This document shows positions 15,798 through 24,809 of a stretch of DNA of 64,000 nt, in pieces (the first letter of the stretch is position 1; each line of letters begins with the position of its first letter). Source of the stretch: Fontibacillus puldeungensis (GTDB taxonomy: Bacteria > Bacillota > Bacilli > Paenibacillales > Paenibacillaceae); NCBI RefSeq assembly GCF_042678945.1, contig NZ_JBHTLM010000001.1, forward strand, positions 124,001 through 188,000, in the 5' to 3' direction. The notes under the pieces are model-generated. The model was not told where the DNA came from. It searched no databases and saw nothing but the letters and a program-made list of their open reading frames with translations. The position numbers were made by a program, and so were the translations under genes.

Positions 15798-18248
15798 ATG
15801 TATGAATTCAGCCCTGTTACAGATCGTATCAGACGTGTTCATGACAGAATTCGCAATAGAGTTATTCGCAGTGATGCCGAGAGAGCACTGCTGATTACAG
15901 AAGCTTATAAAGAAAACGAACTTCTTCAGCCAATCATCAAAAGACCGCTTGCAACCTATAAAGTTTGCGCAAATATGACATGTTTGGTGGATTCAGAAGA
16001 TGAATTGTTTGTAGGGAATCGAGGAAAGACATTCTGCGGGGCGGGCGTTAACCCAGAATGGGCAAGCGAAGGCTGGATTCCGGGAATGATTGAACAAGGG
16101 CTGTGGGAATTGAAAGATGATGGATTCTATCATAATCCGGAAGAGGAAGACTTGAATATTATTATGTCCCCGGAAGATTACGAAGCGCTGCTTGGCATTC
16201 GTGATTATTGGAAAACCAGAAGAATTACAGCGTCCGCTAACGCATGGCAACCTGAAGGATATAAGGAGTTTGCCAGATTAGGAGTATCGAGCTATTCGCC
16301 GCAATTTGATGTAATGGGGATTGCCACAGGACATTTAACGGCAGGGTTCCCTAAAATCATCAATGTTGGCTATAAGTCAATAAGACAACAAGCTCAGAAT
16401 TGGTGTGACGAACATAAGGGCAAACTGATGGGCGATGATGTTGATAAATATATGTTCTATCAGTCAGCTATCATCGCGTGCGATGCAGCTATGATTATGA
16501 TTAAACGATATTCTGAAAGCGCTACAAAAGAAGCGACGGCGTGCACAAACCCGGTCCGTAAAAAAGAACTGGAGTTTATGGCGGATGGTCTTGCCAATAT
16601 TGCCGAGAATCCGGCGCGCAACTTTTGGGAGGCTTGTCAGGCGGCGCTTTTATATATGCTGTTTTTGGAAATTGACTCTTGTTATCCAGCCATGGCATTT
16701 GGCCGCTTCGATCAATATACATGGCCGTTCCTTAAGAAGGATTTGGATGCCGGAGCGTTAACCATGGAACAAGCGCAGGAGCTAGTCGATTCATTTTTCT
16801 TAAAAGCCAATTGTTATTATGACCTGGCCCATCCATTTATTAATATGATGGTAGGTTTAGGAAATACCTATCAGCATACGACCATTGGCGGATGTGATCC
16901 CAAAACCGGTGAAGACGCTACAAATCCGGTAACCTATATGGTCTTGGAAACACTGGGGAGATTGCAGCAACATGACCCGACCATTTCCTTGCGTGTTACC
17001 AAAGATACGCCGGATAAGTTATGGTCTTGCGCATTGGAAACAACGAAACGGGTTGGGGGACTGCCGCTATTTCAAAACGATGAGGTCATTATCAAAGGTT
17101 TGATGGAAAACCTTGGATTCAGCCTGGAGGATGCGCGTGATTATAGTCTGATTGGTTGTCAGGAAATCGTTGGTTCAGGCAACGACTATCCGGCACCCAA
17201 CGGCGTTGTCGGCGGAAACGCAAGTATCCATTTTGGTGCTATTTTCGCTATGGCAATGAATGATGGTGTCAACCCATTCAATGGTGCTGACTGTGGAATT
17301 CGCTGCGGCAAATTATCTGATATGAAGTCGATTGAAGAAGTGAGAGAAGCCTTTAGAAAAATATCCGAGTATGTATTCAATTGGCAAATTACTATGAATA
17401 ATTACTCGGAATATATGGCTCAGCGTTATGTGACACACGCGGCTTTATCGATCTCCATGGAGGGTTGTATGGAAAAAGGCAAGGATGCTGCCTGCGGAGG
17501 CTGCAAATACAATTCTTACGGGGGTACGTCTCCAGGTTTGGCAACCTGTGCAGATTCCATTACAGCGATCAAGTATTTAGTATTTGATAAAAAGATCTGC
17601 ACGGCACAAGAACTGTATGACGCTGTTATGAAGAACTGGGAAGGTTATGAGCCTTTAAGACAGAGAGTTCTTAACGAAGCTCCCCATTTCGGAAATGCAG
17701 ATGCCTATGCAGATGAAGAGATGAAATGGGTGATAGATCTGTACACAGATCTTTGCAGCCATGTCTACAGTTCAAGAGCCAAGGTATATAAACCAGGTCT
17801 ATACGGTGCTGCAGACCATGTGGCTCAAGGCTATCATACATGGGCTACTCCGGATGGGAGAAAAACAGGGGAACCCATTGCAGACGCCGCTTCTCCTGCA
17901 CAAGGCCGCGATAAGCATGGACCATCCGCTATTTTCATCTCCAGCTGTTGTTATGACAACAGTAAGTTTATGGATGGAGTCGCTTTAAATATCCGTATCC
18001 ATCCTTCTGCATTAAGCAGAGAAGATGGTGTTGAAAAACTTCGTGATATGACAAAGGCCCACTTTGATAATGGCGGTATGGAAGCCCAATACAATGTCGT
18101 AAGTACGGAGGAACTGAAAGCGGCTCAAGAGAAACCGGAAGATTATAAGAATCTGGTTGTACGTATTGCGGGCTATTCAGCTTATTTCGTTGAAATGAAC
18201 AGAGATTTGCAAAATGATATCATCTCCAGAACGGAAAATATGATTTAG
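15798..18248 (+). CDS. Glycyl radical enzyme 1 (PFL-like eliminase/dehydratase type)
   Basis: An 816-residue glycyl radical enzyme. The radical Gly is G792 in 'VVRIAGYSAYFVEM' and the active-site thiyl Cys is C454 in 'LIGCQEIVGSGNDYPAP', with E456 two residues on, the C-x-E pattern of dehydratase/eliminase GREs rather than pyruvate formate-lyase (which has adjacent Cys-Cys). 'GIATGHLTAGF' may supply the catalytic His. There is no N-terminal microcompartment-targeting extension: the PFL fold begins at residue 4 (SPVTDRIRRVHDRIR). The Gln in 'GCQE' replaces the common Val. Substrate unknown. It is 20 bp upstream of a second, clearly different GRE. Confidence 0.9.
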   Translation: MYEFSPVTDRIRRVHDRIRNRVIRSDAERALLITEAYKENELLQPIIKRPLATYKVCANMTCLVDSEDELFVGNRGKTFCGAGVNPEWASEGWIPGMIEQGLWELKDDGFYHNPEEEDLNIIMSPEDYEALLGIRDYWKTRRITASANAWQPEGYKEFARLGVSSYSPQFDVMGIATGHLTAGFPKIINVGYKSIRQQAQNWCDEHKGKLMGDDVDKYMFYQSAIIACDAAMIMIKRYSESATKEATACTNPVRKKELEFMADGLANIAENPARNFWEACQAALLYMLFLEIDSCYPAMAFGRFDQYTWPFLKKDLDAGALTMEQAQELVDSFFLKANCYYDLAHPFINMMVGLGNTYQHTTIGGCDPKTGEDATNPVTYMVLETLGRLQQHDPTISLRVTKDTPDKLWSCALETTKRVGGLPLFQNDEVIIKGLMENLGFSLEDARDYSLIGCQEIVGSGNDYPAPNGVVGGNASIHFGAIFAMAMNDGVNPFNGADCGIRCGKLSDMKSIEEVREAFRKISEYVFNWQITMNNYSEYMAQRYVTHAALSISMEGCMEKGKDAACGGCKYNSYGGTSPGLATCADSITAIKYLVFDKKICTAQELYDAVMKNWEGYEPLRQRVLNEAPHFGNADAYADEEMKWVIDLYTDLCSHVYSSRAKVYKPGLYGAADHVAQGYHTWATPDGRKTGEPIADAASPAQGRDKHGPSAIFISSCCYDNSKFMDGVALNIRIHPSALSREDGVEKLRDMTKAHFDNGGMEAQYNVVSTEELKAAQEKPEDYKNLVVRIAGYSAYFVEMNRDLQNDIISRTENMI

Positions 18249-18268
18249 CGAAGGGGGAGAGACAGCCC

Positions 18269-20686
18269 ATGTATGAATTAAAACCTGTAACGGACAGAAT
18301 AGCGCGCATTCGTAAACGCTATCGTGACACTAAACCTAAGGTTTGCATTGAACGGTTTAAGATCGTAACGGATTTTTACGAAGAGAATGTAGCTTTGCCG
18401 GCGATTCTCAAAAGAGCGTACAATTTTAAAAACCTATGTGAAAAAATGCCGGTTCTTGTTAATGAGGATGAGATTATCGTCGGGAGCCTTGCGTCCATGT
18501 ATCGCGGCTCAGCATTATTCCCGGAATACTCTGTAGACTGGCTATATAATGAACTGCATTCCGGCAAGTTTTTGGAGAGAGAACTTGACCCCTATGATTT
18601 AGATCAAGAAGATATGGAATATCTGCTGACCAAAGAAGATTTTTGGATGAAAAATAATCTGTCAGCTAAAATGGACGCTTCCCTATCCGACAGGTTCTAT
18701 AAAATCTTAGGAAATAATGTCACTACATTCGGTGTAAAAGGAACTTCAACAACTCCGGTAGGCCATTTCTGTGCCAATTATAATAAAGCAATCCGAAAAG
18801 GCTTTGGTGCAATAAAAGCTGAAGCAGAACATAAAATGGCTGAAATGGAAGGTAAGCTTTATGGCGAAGACGCTAAGAAGTATCAATTTTACCACGCCGT
18901 ATCGATTGTTAGTGAAGGAATCATTCTCTTCTCCAAGAGATATGCTCAGGAATGCAGAAATCAAGCGGCTATAGCAACGGATGCAGCTAGAAAAAAAGAA
19001 CTGTTAACCATGGTGGAAGGCTTGGACTGGATTATGGAGAATCCTTGCCGCAACTTCCGCGAAGCAGCACAATGTTTATTCTTATACCAAATTGCTATGG
19101 CATTAGACGGTAATCTTCATGGATTGACGATTGGACGAGCCGATCAATATTTGGGATCTTTCTATGAAGAGGACTTGGCATCTGGAGCGATTACACAAGA
19201 AGAAGCGCAGGAAATTATTGATGCATTTTGTTTAAAAGTATCAGAGATGAACAAGATATCAGCTGCACAAGTGACCTATGCCATTGGCGGTTATACAAGC
19301 GGACAACTTCTTACACTTGGCGGGGTAACTCTGGATGGAGAGGATGCTACAAACCCTGTTACCTATATGTTCCTTCAATCCGCTGGAAGATTAGTATTGC
19401 ATGATCCGCCGATGTCGCTGCGTATTCACAATGAAACACCCGAAGAACTTTGGAAAGCGGGAATTGAAACTACGAAAATTTGTGGCGGCGTTCCTACTTT
19501 TGAAAATGATGAAATTATCATTCCGGCATTGCAGGGTAGAGGACTATCGCTTGAGAGTGCCAGAAACTACTGCCTTATTGGCTGCGTAGAGCCGGGAGGA
19601 TGCGGGGACGAGTGGCCGGCATGCGGCGGACCTGGACAAGAATCTTTCTGGTTATTGCCTAACACCTTATTACTGGCTATCAATAATGGGCAAAGTCCAA
19701 TGCCGGGACCTGATGGCCGATTAAGCGGTCAGACCGGATTACCAACAGGTTATTTGTATGATATGAAGACTTTTGATGAAGTACTAGAGGCAACAAAAAA
19801 ACAAATAGAGTATTTTGTAGACTGGCAGGTGGCATTTACTAATTTACACGAGTATGTTGCTGCAACAGATATGCCGCTTCCTATTGTTTCGGCAACAATG
19901 GATGGCTGTATGGAGAAAGGTGCCGATGTAATGTGGGGAGGGGCCAAATACAACTCAACGGGTACTGCAGCAGTCGGATTGGGAACTTTAGTTGACAGCC
20001 TATGCGTTATTAAATACATGGTATATGACAAGAAGCTGATTACAGCAAGAGAAATGTACGATGCTGTGATGACAAATTGGGAAGGGCTAGAACCGCTTCG
20101 TCAACAAGTGCATACAGAAGTCCCGCGTTTCGGCAATGACAATGATTATGTAGATGAACTAGCCGTATGGGTAACGAAAGTATATGGAGAAAAAGTACTT
20201 TCAGCTACAGGTCCTAGAGGTAATAATTTTGCCCCTGGATTATATCCGGTTGCAACTCATGTGCTTTATGGTCTTATCTCCTGGGCTACACCTGATGGAA
20301 GAAAAGCAGGAGAACCATTCTCTGATGGTATTTCGCCAAAACAAGCTATGGATAAGAGGGGACCAAGTGCAACCTTAAAATCCTGTGCGAAAATTGACCA
20401 TATCATGAATTCTAACGGAACACTCCTGAATATGAGATTTCATCCGAAATCATTGGAAGGAGAAGGCCAAAAGAAGCTGAAGGCACTTATGCAAACCTAC
20501 TTTGATATGGGTGGGATGGAACTGCAATTCAATATCGTAAGTGCCGATACGTTAAGAGAAGCACAGAAGCATCCTGAAGAACATAAAGACTTGATTGTGC
20601 GTATCGCAGGATTCAGTGCATACTTCGTTGAGCTTTATAAAGGGATGCAAGATGATGTTATCAACAGAACGGAATTAGGGCTCTAA
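18269..20686 (+). CDS. Glycyl radical enzyme 2 (PFL-like eliminase/dehydratase type)
   Basis: An 805-residue glycyl radical enzyme. The radical Gly is G781 in 'IVRIAGFSAYFVEL', the thiyl Cys C439 and partner E441 lie in 'YCLIGCVEPGGCGDEWPACG', and 'PVGHFCANYNKAIRKGFGAI' holds a His equivalent to that of GRE 1. The N-terminus 'MYELKPVTDRIARIRKRYRD' parallels GRE 1, so the two are ancient paralogues, but the active-site segments differ, which implies different substrates or a divided role. The Cys-containing loop is unusually Cys/Gly rich. It is 20 bp from GRE 1 and 18 bp from the single activase. Confidence 0.9.
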   Translation: MYELKPVTDRIARIRKRYRDTKPKVCIERFKIVTDFYEENVALPAILKRAYNFKNLCEKMPVLVNEDEIIVGSLASMYRGSALFPEYSVDWLYNELHSGKFLERELDPYDLDQEDMEYLLTKEDFWMKNNLSAKMDASLSDRFYKILGNNVTTFGVKGTSTTPVGHFCANYNKAIRKGFGAIKAEAEHKMAEMEGKLYGEDAKKYQFYHAVSIVSEGIILFSKRYAQECRNQAAIATDAARKKELLTMVEGLDWIMENPCRNFREAAQCLFLYQIAMALDGNLHGLTIGRADQYLGSFYEEDLASGAITQEEAQEIIDAFCLKVSEMNKISAAQVTYAIGGYTSGQLLTLGGVTLDGEDATNPVTYMFLQSAGRLVLHDPPMSLRIHNETPEELWKAGIETTKICGGVPTFENDEIIIPALQGRGLSLESARNYCLIGCVEPGGCGDEWPACGGPGQESFWLLPNTLLLAINNGQSPMPGPDGRLSGQTGLPTGYLYDMKTFDEVLEATKKQIEYFVDWQVAFTNLHEYVAATDMPLPIVSATMDGCMEKGADVMWGGAKYNSTGTAAVGLGTLVDSLCVIKYMVYDKKLITAREMYDAVMTNWEGLEPLRQQVHTEVPRFGNDNDYVDELAVWVTKVYGEKVLSATGPRGNNFAPGLYPVATHVLYGLISWATPDGRKAGEPFSDGISPKQAMDKRGPSATLKSCAKIDHIMNSNGTLLNMRFHPKSLEGEGQKKLKALMQTYFDMGGMELQFNIVSADTLREAQKHPEEHKDLIVRIAGFSAYFVELYKGMQDDVINRTELGL

Positions 20687-20704
20687 CACAAAGGAGTCAG
20701 GGTT

Positions 20705-21661
20705 ATGAAAAATCCAATAACCGGTAAAATATATGATATTCAAGGATTCTCGGTCCAAGACGGACCGGGAATCCGTACAACAGTGTTTTTGAAAGGATGC
20801 CCTTTGCGATGCCCGTGGTGTCACAGTCCGGAATCACAGCAATTCAAAAGTCAATTGTGCTGGATGGAAATGCGTTGTGTTGGAGTAGATTTATGTGGCC
20901 TCTGCTTGGAGGCATGTCCAAAGGGGGCTATACATCCAGGCGAACGAGTATACTCTGAACTTAAGAAGAAAGAGATGCAAAGTGTGGTAGTAGATAGAGA
21001 TCTATGTGATGATTGTGGGGAATGTGCTAAGGTATGTTACGCAGAAGCGCTATATATGTGCGGTAAGGACTATACCGTTTCCGAAGTAATAGATCGAGTC
21101 ATTAAGGATAAGCCGTTTTACGACAAATCCGGAGGTGGCGTCACCATTTCAGGTGGAGAAGCATTAGCACAACCAGAGTTCACACTTGCCTTATTAAAGG
21201 CATGTAAAGAAAATGGACTGCATGTAGCGCTGGATACTACCGGGTTTGCCAAATGGGAGCTGGTGAAACAGACTTTGCCATATGTTGATTTGTACCTATA
21301 TGATTTAAAACATATGGATAGTCAAAAGCATCAAACCGTAATCGGAGTCCCCAATGAAAGAATACTGGAAAATGCCAAACGAATCGCAGAGGCCGGCGGG
21401 AAATTGCAAGTGCGAATACCTGTAATCCCTCAATTTAATGATTCAAGAGAAAATATTAAAAAAACAGGCGAATTTTGCAAAACGTTAGGGGATGCAGTAA
21501 CACTTATACAGCTCCTCCCCTATCATAATCTTGGAAATATGAAATACGAACGTTTGGGGAGAAAGGCCCTGTTACTTGAAGCTAAGCCCCCAAGCGATAG
21601 AAAAATGAATGTGTTAAAAGAATTATTAGAAGGTATGGGATTACCGGTAAGTATACATTAG
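20705..21661 (+). CDS. Glycyl-radical-enzyme activating enzyme (radical SAM)
   Basis: A 318-residue radical SAM protein that would use SAM and a reduced 4Fe-4S cluster to install the glycyl radical. The radical SAM cysteines are C32, C36 and C39 in 'GCPLRCPWCHSPE'; a ferredoxin-like insert carries two further clusters ('CGLCLEACPKGA' and 'CDDCGECAKVCYAEA'), as in dehydratase-type activases but not PflA. 'GGGVTISGGEALAQPEF' is the SAM-binding GGE region. As the only activase in the cluster it should activate both GREs. It is the last gene of the operon; no clear terminator was seen after it. Confidence 0.95.
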   Translation: MKNPITGKIYDIQGFSVQDGPGIRTTVFLKGCPLRCPWCHSPESQQFKSQLCWMEMRCVGVDLCGLCLEACPKGAIHPGERVYSELKKKEMQSVVVDRDLCDDCGECAKVCYAEALYMCGKDYTVSEVIDRVIKDKPFYDKSGGGVTISGGEALAQPEFTLALLKACKENGLHVALDTTGFAKWELVKQTLPYVDLYLYDLKHMDSQKHQTVIGVPNERILENAKRIAEAGGKLQVRIPVIPQFNDSRENIKKTGEFCKTLGDAVTLIQLLPYHNLGNMKYERLGRKALLLEAKPPSDRKMNVLKELLEGMGLPVSIH

Positions 21662-21740
21662 AAATAAGAGCAACGGTGCACGTTTAGGGGGGGCTGTATG
21701 CTATTTCGAGCGGACTCAAAACAGGCTTATTATATAAGTA

Positions 21741-21956
21741 TCATGTATTTCTGTAGTCACTGGGTGTCACACCGATTTTTGCACTGAAAACTTTAGTAAA
21801 ATAGCTTGGTGAATTAAAACCACACATTAAACAGATCTCATTGACACTTAGGGTTGCGGCATTCAGAAGCTTTTGTGCTGCATTTGAAATATCCTGAAGC
21901 GTCACTGAATTCATGAAATTTCCTTGTATAAATGAAATCATCTGCTGCAGTCTCAC
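21741..21956 (-). pseudogene. AraC-family regulator C-terminal fragment
   Basis: A 71-codon frame holding the end of an AraC DNA-binding domain: 'MISFIQGNFMNSVTLQDIS' (first helix) and the complete second HTH 'LSVNEICLMCGFNSPSYFTKVFSAKIGVTPSDYR'. The segment joining them, including the first recognition helix, is missing, so it cannot form a normal DNA-binding domain. The sensor domain is also absent. It is a remnant, the first of three gene fragments in 21.7-22.8 kb. Confidence 0.75.
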
Positions 21957-22076
21957 TTGAGATTGCAGCTCTTTTTTTATCTTGAATAATTTTAGGGATT
22001 TGATCCAAATGGCGGAAATAGGGCTTGTGACAATACTTCCATTACGAAATACGAGGAGGAGTTAACTTGAAACAAT

Positions 22077-22295
22077 TATACTCACGATTCCGCATCTATT
22101 ATGGTTATGAAAGACATGAATGTTTGGGCAAAAGCATGCTTTGAGCTTACTGATTTTAGCACTCATACGGTTGTCAGTGTGGTTACAAATCATATGTCCA
22201 ATGATGCCAATGGCTGTAATATTGAAGGAAAGGCAGTTTGGTTTGGTTACAGGTCGCACGAACCGACAATCCTTTGCTTTCCACTATTCAACAGT
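22077..22295 (+). pseudogene. Fragment of a DUF1349 protein
   Basis: The frame from 22077 encodes segments typical of DUF1349 (a concanavalin-like domain often found with GH43-type enzymes): 'DSASIMVMKDMNVWAKACFE' and 'THTVVSVVTNHMSND'. After '...EGKAVW' the homology continues only in a different frame as 'RTNRQSFAFHYST', so there is a frameshift. At about 22295 the sequence passes abruptly into the FGE-like pseudogene ('CTATTCAACAG' then 'TATGAAGTAAC'), a fusion point of two unrelated genes. Confidence 0.6.
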
Positions 22296-22829
22296 ATGAA
22301 GTAACTCAAAAAGAGTGGATGGAGGTCATGGGAAGCAATCCCTCCGAATTCACAGGTGACGATTTGCCGGTAGAAATGGTAAGCTGGTACGATGTTGTCG
22401 AGTACTGTAACCAAAGGAGTATAAAAGAGGGCTTAGAGCCTTATTACAATATAGACAAGAGTAAGAAAGACCCGAACAATAAGAGCGAAAACGATACTAT
22501 AAAATGGACTGTAACGATGAATGCGGGAACTAACGGTTATCGGCTGCCAACGGAACTGGCCTGCCATCGAAAATAACCATAGTCAAACCCGATCGGTCGG
22601 TGTCAAGAAACCGAACGAGCTAGGGCTTTATGATATGTCAGGTAACGTAAGGGAATGGTGCTTGAATTGGTACGGGGAAGACTTGAATAGTATTAACGGT
22701 ACTTTTCGGGTTGTGAAGGGCGGCGGTTGGATTGGCGACGTTGGCAGCGGCGAGCTGTCTTTTCGGGGCAAGTTCGAAGCCAATGGTTTTGGCCCCGATC
22801 AAGGCTTTCGTGTGAGTCGGAGCGAGTAA
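22296..22829 (+). pseudogene. Truncated, internally deleted copy of the FGE-like lipoprotein gene
   Basis: The sequence is nearly the same as 5640-6303: 'YEVTQKEWMEVMGSNPSEFT' through 'GYRLPTE', then 'IENNHSQTRSVGVKKPNELG' to the identical end 'GFRVSRSE'. The N-terminal signal and first 60 or so residues are missing. Relative to the intact gene, 131 bp are lost between two GGAA tetramers (intact positions 5895 and 6026), which causes a frameshift at 22553. It cannot make the full protein. Confidence 0.88.
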
Positions 22830-22884
22830 ACGGGAACAGACTATCCCAAAAATTAGAATTGAAACTACCAGGAGTTGGTGAACA

Positions 22885-23592
22885 ATGAATCTAGAAATGG
22901 TTATGCAGGAGCTTGAAGCTCTCGGCAAAGAACGACTTAAAAAAATGTACGTATCCAACGGCGCGCGAGAACCGCTTTTTGGCGTGGCTACAGGAGATAT
23001 GAAACCTCTTTTCAAAAAAATCAAAATCAATCAGCCTTTGGCGGATCAGCTTTACGCTACAGGGAACTACGACGCGATGTACTTTGCCGGCATCATAGCT
23101 GATCCGAAGGCGATGACAGAAGCGGATTTTGAGCGTTGGATGGAGAGGGCATATTTCTATATGCTGTCCGATTTTGTAGTGGCCGTAACCTTGGCGGAGG
23201 CGGATATTGCCCAAGAGGTTGCCGATAAGTGGATCGCCAGCGGCGAAGAGCTGAGAATGTCGGCGGGCTGGAGCTGTTACTGCTGGCTTTTGGGGAGTCG
23301 ACCGGACAGCGAATTTTCCGAAAGCAAACTCGCCAAAATGCTGGAGATGGCAGAACAGACGATTCACGAGTCTCCCGAACGAACGAAATCCGCGATGAAC
23401 AATTTTATTTATACCGTCGGGGTATCCTATTTGCCGCTCCATGATAAAGCGGTCAAGACCGCAAAGGCAGTCGGCCCGGTGGAAATCAAACGGGACAAGA
23501 AGAAAAGCAGCATCCTGCAAGCTTCCGACAGCATTCAAAAAGCAGTAGATAAAGGACAGCTTGGTTTCAAACGAAAGCATGTACGGTGTTAA
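22885..23592 (+). CDS. DNA alkylation repair (AlkD-like) HEAT-repeat protein
   Basis: A 235-residue all-helical protein of the DNA-alkylation-repair family: 'LKKMYVSNGAREPLFGVATGDMKPLFKKIK' is the characteristic N-terminal repeat (compare the G-V-x-x-P/GD-M pattern), followed by 'YDAMYFAGIIADP', 'DFVVAVTLAEADIAQEVADKW', and a C-terminal 'AKAVGPVEIKRDKKKSSI'. Related AlkC/AlkD enzymes remove alkylated bases, but this subgroup is often of untested function. SD CAGGAGTTGG precedes ATG 22885. It is monocistronic with its own terminator. Confidence 0.8.
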   Translation: MNLEMVMQELEALGKERLKKMYVSNGAREPLFGVATGDMKPLFKKIKINQPLADQLYATGNYDAMYFAGIIADPKAMTEADFERWMERAYFYMLSDFVVAVTLAEADIAQEVADKWIASGEELRMSAGWSCYCWLLGSRPDSEFSESKLAKMLEMAEQTIHESPERTKSAMNNFIYTVGVSYLPLHDKAVKTAKAVGPVEIKRDKKKSSILQASDSIQKAVDKGQLGFKRKHVRC

Positions 23593-23601
23593 ATGGGCGT
23601 A

Positions 23602-23629
23602 AAGAGGGGGCGGTGAACCCCTCTTTTTT
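23602..23629. terminator. Intrinsic terminator
   Basis: AAGAGGGG-gcggtgaa-CCCCTCTT is followed by TTTT. It lies between the AlkD-like gene and the convergent AraC gene. Confidence 0.85.
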
Positions 23630-23634
23630 GCTGC

Positions 23635-24690
23635 CTAATCCAGTTTTGTAAAGAACCTGATCTCTTCTTGTTCCGCACGGAGCCCAACCGACTGGTTTCT
23701 GTGTGCAAACATTTTTCTGTATTCGGAAGGTGTTTTGTTATAGACTTCTTTAAATTTATTATAGAAATAGGTAGGATTTTTAAGTCCTACTTGCTCAATG
23801 ATTCCAGTAATTGAGAGCGATGTATTGATTAGCAGAAATTCCGCCCGTTTTAATTGTTGCTGAAGCTTTAGAGCAGAGAAGTTACTGCCTGTCATTGACT
23901 TAAGCAATTTGAAGATATAACTGGTGGAAAAGTGGGTGTGCTTAGTCAAACCGGCCAAAGAGCAGTTAGAGAAATTCTCCTCGATATATTTTAAGATTTT
24001 CATCATATTCTTTTGATTTTCATTAAATTGATAATAACTTGCTGTATTTTGATGGAGAGTATTGATTAGTTCCAAAAATAAAATGGACAAGTAATGCTCG
24101 ATAAGGCTTGCATGACAGGAAGAAGGCCAATAGTATTCGAACAAAAGCAAATCAACAATGGAAAAAAACTTAGGGTTTTCTTTGGTACGAAACACAAGGT
24201 AGTTATCATGAGATCTATTGTCAATAATGGCATTCAGAAAAAAATCACCGAGTATACCCTTGTCGGCGACTTCTGCTAAAAAATTTGAACTAAAAAAGGA
24301 TTTGCGAAAAACAATATTAAATACAATGTCATTTTCTCCTTTATATTTAGCGCTGTGAATGACATCCGTGTCTATAATGCATACGTCCCCCGTTGTTAGC
24401 CTCATATCATTCCCTTGAATATTAAAAGTACATTCTCCCGAGTATACGATGCTTAATTCCATATCCTTATGATAATGCAGAGGGATTTCGGTAAATCTCG
24501 ATTCCCTGACGATTCCTACAGAATTCTCTTTTAATGTATTTACAAAATCAAAGCAGTAGCATAGCTGATCGTTATAATATTCTTTTTGCAGCTTTTCGTA
24601 AAATGGGCTAAATAAACCTGGATGCTCCAAATGCCATTTTTCACCATCCGAGACCTTAAATATTTCTCTATGAAGCTTTTGAGTATCCAT
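23635..24690 (-). CDS. AraC-family regulator with N-terminal cupin
   Basis: A 351-residue regulator. The N-terminal half has a cupin-like sensor ('IPLHYHKDMELSIVYSGECTFNIQG', 'DVCIIDTDVIHS'), and the C-terminus is a complete double HTH ('CSLAGLTKHTHFSTSYIFKLLKSMTG' and 'LSITGIIEQVGLKNPTYFYNKFKEVYNKTPSEYR'). It is divergent from the beta-glucoside PTS operon, with overlapping regulatory regions, and should control it in response to a beta-glucoside or its phosphate. Confidence 0.9.
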   Translation of the reverse strand: MDTQKLHREIFKVSDGEKWHLEHPGLFSPFYEKLQKEYYNDQLCYCFDFVNTLKENSVGIVRESRFTEIPLHYHKDMELSIVYSGECTFNIQGNDMRLTTGDVCIIDTDVIHSAKYKGENDIVFNIVFRKSFFSSNFLAEVADKGILGDFFLNAIIDNRSHDNYLVFRTKENPKFFSIVDLLLFEYYWPSSCHASLIEHYLSILFLELINTLHQNTASYYQFNENQKNMMKILKYIEENFSNCSLAGLTKHTHFSTSYIFKLLKSMTGSNFSALKLQQQLKRAEFLLINTSLSITGIIEQVGLKNPTYFYNKFKEVYNKTPSEYRKMFAHRNQSVGLRAEQEEIRFFTKLD

Positions 24691-24750
24691 AAATAACCAT
24701 GCCCTCCGGTAACGAATTTGATAAAGAATTATATCATATTTGCCGTTTTT

Positions 24751-24764
24751 TTAAAACGCTTTCT
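24751..24764 (+). promoter_or_regulatory. cre-like catabolite repression site
   Basis: TTAAAACGCTTTCT matches the CcpA cre consensus TGAAAACGCTTTCA at 12 of 14 positions. It lies 46 bp upstream of the preferred GTG of the 6-phospho-beta-glucosidase gene, where bound CcpA would block transcription in the presence of glucose. Confidence 0.5.
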
Positions 24765-24809
24765 TTTGTATTATTGGCTTGTAAACATAGTGAAGGGGAG
24801 AGATCGATA

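Noticed and set aside
6663..21661. Bacterial microcompartment locus (Pdu/Eut/Grp type)
   Set aside because: No BMC-T or BMC-P shell genes are present, and neither the GREs nor the aldehyde dehydrogenase have N-terminal targeting extensions.
22891..23580. 229-codon minus-strand open frame antisense to the AlkD-like gene
   Set aside because: The plus strand has a family-typical protein with an SD; the antisense frame shows no domain features.
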